Positions 62,901 through 64,000 of a stretch of DNA of 64,000 bases are shown here, in pieces. The notes under the pieces were generated by a model that worked only from the letters and a program-made list of their open reading frames with translations, ran no database searches and had not been told where the DNA came from. Both the position numbers and the translations under genes were made by a program. Each line of letters opens with the position of its first letter. The stretch's first letter is position 1. This DNA comes from Plenodomus lindquistii (Eukaryota; Ascomycota; Dothideomycetes; Pleosporales; Leptosphaeriaceae), in contig JANUWI010000022.1 of the NCBI GenBank assembly GCA_025504975.1, positions 62,001 to 126,000 on the forward strand, written 5' to 3'.

Positions 62901-64000
62901 AATTTATATATACTAAAATTATAAAGCGCTTTAGAGTTTATTATAGTATATTATTAAAAAGGTACTAAAGCGTCTAGAGCTTAAATACTATAACAAAAAA
63001 GCATAATAACTTTTTTACCTTTACTAAAAAAATAAGCTTATATTGTATATTAAAGGACTTACTAACGCTAGCTTATTACCTATAAAAACTATAATTAGAA
63101 CTTTTACTTTTAAAATTACTAGAAAACCTACTAGAGAAATCTAGGTATAACGCTTTTTTAACTACTACTCTAAAGCTTTTATATTATATTAGATAACTAG
63201 TTTAGATTGCAATTACTACTAGGCTAATTCTATATATAAATATAATCTATACTTTAAATTTCTATCTAGTAAAATAGCTAAGTACTATATACTTCTATAG
63301 AATTTATATAATATAAATAAAAAGAGCTTTTTTATAGAAATTATAGAATAGAGTAAACAAGTATTTAGTAAGTAGAAATATAAGTATAAAGGCTTTAAAA
63401 AGGTTATATAGAATAGTAATAGAGAGTAGATTATAATTCTAGCTACTATCTATATAGATAGAAGTATATTACTACTAGCGTTTATATACTAGAGTACTTC
63501 TAGTAATATTTATAACTACTAGATAAATAATATTACTATTACTAATTTTATATAAGTTACTTTAATACCTTTTAGCTTAATAAATAATAACGTAGAGCTA
63601 GTTTAGTTTAAATAGGTGTTTAATTAGAATATAAAAAAAAAATAGGCTTTTACTAGCGTTTCTTTATTATAGATAGGTATAGCTTCTATATAACTATAAA
63701 GTTTATTAACTATATAGTTATCTATAGAATTATTTTATTTTTTTTTTACTTTATAGTATTTATACGCTTTAGCTATTTAATGTAGTATTATTTATGCCTT
63801 TACTATTAGTTTACTTTTTTAGATTTTAAAAATACATTTAAAATAGCACTAGCCTATTTTCTATATATAAAAATAATTTCTACTATTTATTTAAACTTAT
63901 TTAGAAGTCTACTTTTACTAAAAAGTATATTTTTAAAGCTTTTAAAACTACTAGAGTAGTACTACTAATATCTAAAGTAGTATTTAAAAAGTTCTATAAA
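62901..64000 (+). mobile_element. pogo-type DNA transposon, family 4 (element G), cut by the window edge
   Basis: The transposase remnant listed separately shows this to be a further pogo-group element. Its sequence does not align with families 1-3, and its DGHSSH/PPHSTH-type blocks differ from their DGHESH/PPHSSH-type blocks. The left terminal repeat was not found and the right end lies beyond 64000. It is less eroded than the other copies, which suggests a later arrival or fewer RIP cycles. Confidence 0.7.
62926..63830 (+). pseudogene. pogo-type DDE transposase remnant (element G), best-preserved transposase here
   Basis: One frame can be followed from 62926 to about 63640 despite some twenty stops, then continues after a one-base shift at an A-run near 63634. 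An N-terminal helix-turn-helix-like part (I-K-G-L-T-N-A-S-L-L-P) is followed at 63308-63336 by I-N-K-K-S-F-F-I-E-I (IDEKGFxxGI, first catalytic Asp now Asn). Next come N-S-N-R-E-*-I-I-I-L-A-T-I (DGNREWITxLAxI) and, at about 63663-63690, F-L-I-I-D-R-Y-S-F-Y (LIIDGHSSH, second catalytic Asp kept). An I-I-L-x-x-x-P-P-H-S-T-H-like block follows near 63725-63770. It is probably close to complete apart from its C-terminus, which is beyond or near the window end. Confidence 0.8.

Noticed and set aside
1..64000. Mitochondrial or plastid origin because of low G+C
   Set aside because: No organellar genes, tRNAs or rRNAs are present. The depletion is specific to CpA/TpG and the recognisable content is nuclear fungal transposons.
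1..64000. tRNA, rRNA, riboswitch or bacterial-type operon signals
   Set aside because: None recognised on either strand; the short GC-containing patches do not fold into tRNA-like arms by eye.

Overview
The window looks like a stretch of RIP-inactivated (repeat-induced point mutation) heterochromatin from a filamentous ascomycete (Pezizomycotina). By eye the G+C content is only about a fifth. The dinucleotides CpA and TpG are almost absent on both strands, TpA is in great excess, and CpT/ApG and many CpG sites survive. That is the footprint of RIP acting on CpA. Because CAA/CAG become TAA/TAG, TGG becomes TAG/TAA and ATG becomes ATA, every frame is full of stops and nearly free of start codons. 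I see no intact gene, no tRNA or rRNA and no CRISPR array. The single open frame of note (33358-33624, minus) looks like chance.

Beneath the mutations the sequence is mostly dead transposons, recognisable by ignoring stops and reading the surviving amino-acid pattern. From left to right: pogo/Fot1-type DNA transposon copy A (192-1929, plus) with a second-family copy E1 directly against it (1930-3774, minus); unassigned AT-rich DNA; a full-length Ty3/Gypsy retrotransposon (7001-14906, plus) with about 217-bp LTRs, a short target-site duplication, a polypurine tract, a Gag zinc knuckle, reverse transcriptase, RNase H and integrase; low-complexity DNA with a 9-bp minisatellite (16439-16627); pogo copy B (19985-21754, plus); a decayed minus-strand Gypsy integrase (about 23.6-24.0 kb); E2 (26681-28530, minus); Copia fragments on both strands (28.6-32.1 kb); a long unassigned stretch; pogo-type element F of a different family (39469-41323, minus); pogo copy C (46189 to about 47990, plus); E3 (50979-52829, plus); more unassigned DNA; and a less eroded pogo-type transposase G running off the right edge (about 62.9 kb to the end).

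The transposons do not form a working pathway; they are a graveyard. The notable structure is how copies relate. A 3-kb inverted duplication (25468-28530 against 50979-54046) joins E2 and E3. Its flank and the adjacent end of the element are almost base-for-base identical, while the far half of the element differs by a few percent. This suggests ectopic recombination or gene conversion between decayed copies after RIP. E3 also carries a perfect 30-bp palindrome that is imperfect in E1 and E2. A 0.42-kb inverted repeat pair (18690-19120 and 48115-48536) is a further shared family. A gene-free, RIP-saturated block of this size fits an AT-rich isochore, a centromere or a subtelomere; the sequence alone does not decide which. 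Identity figures here are by-eye comparisons of selected stretches, not computed alignments.
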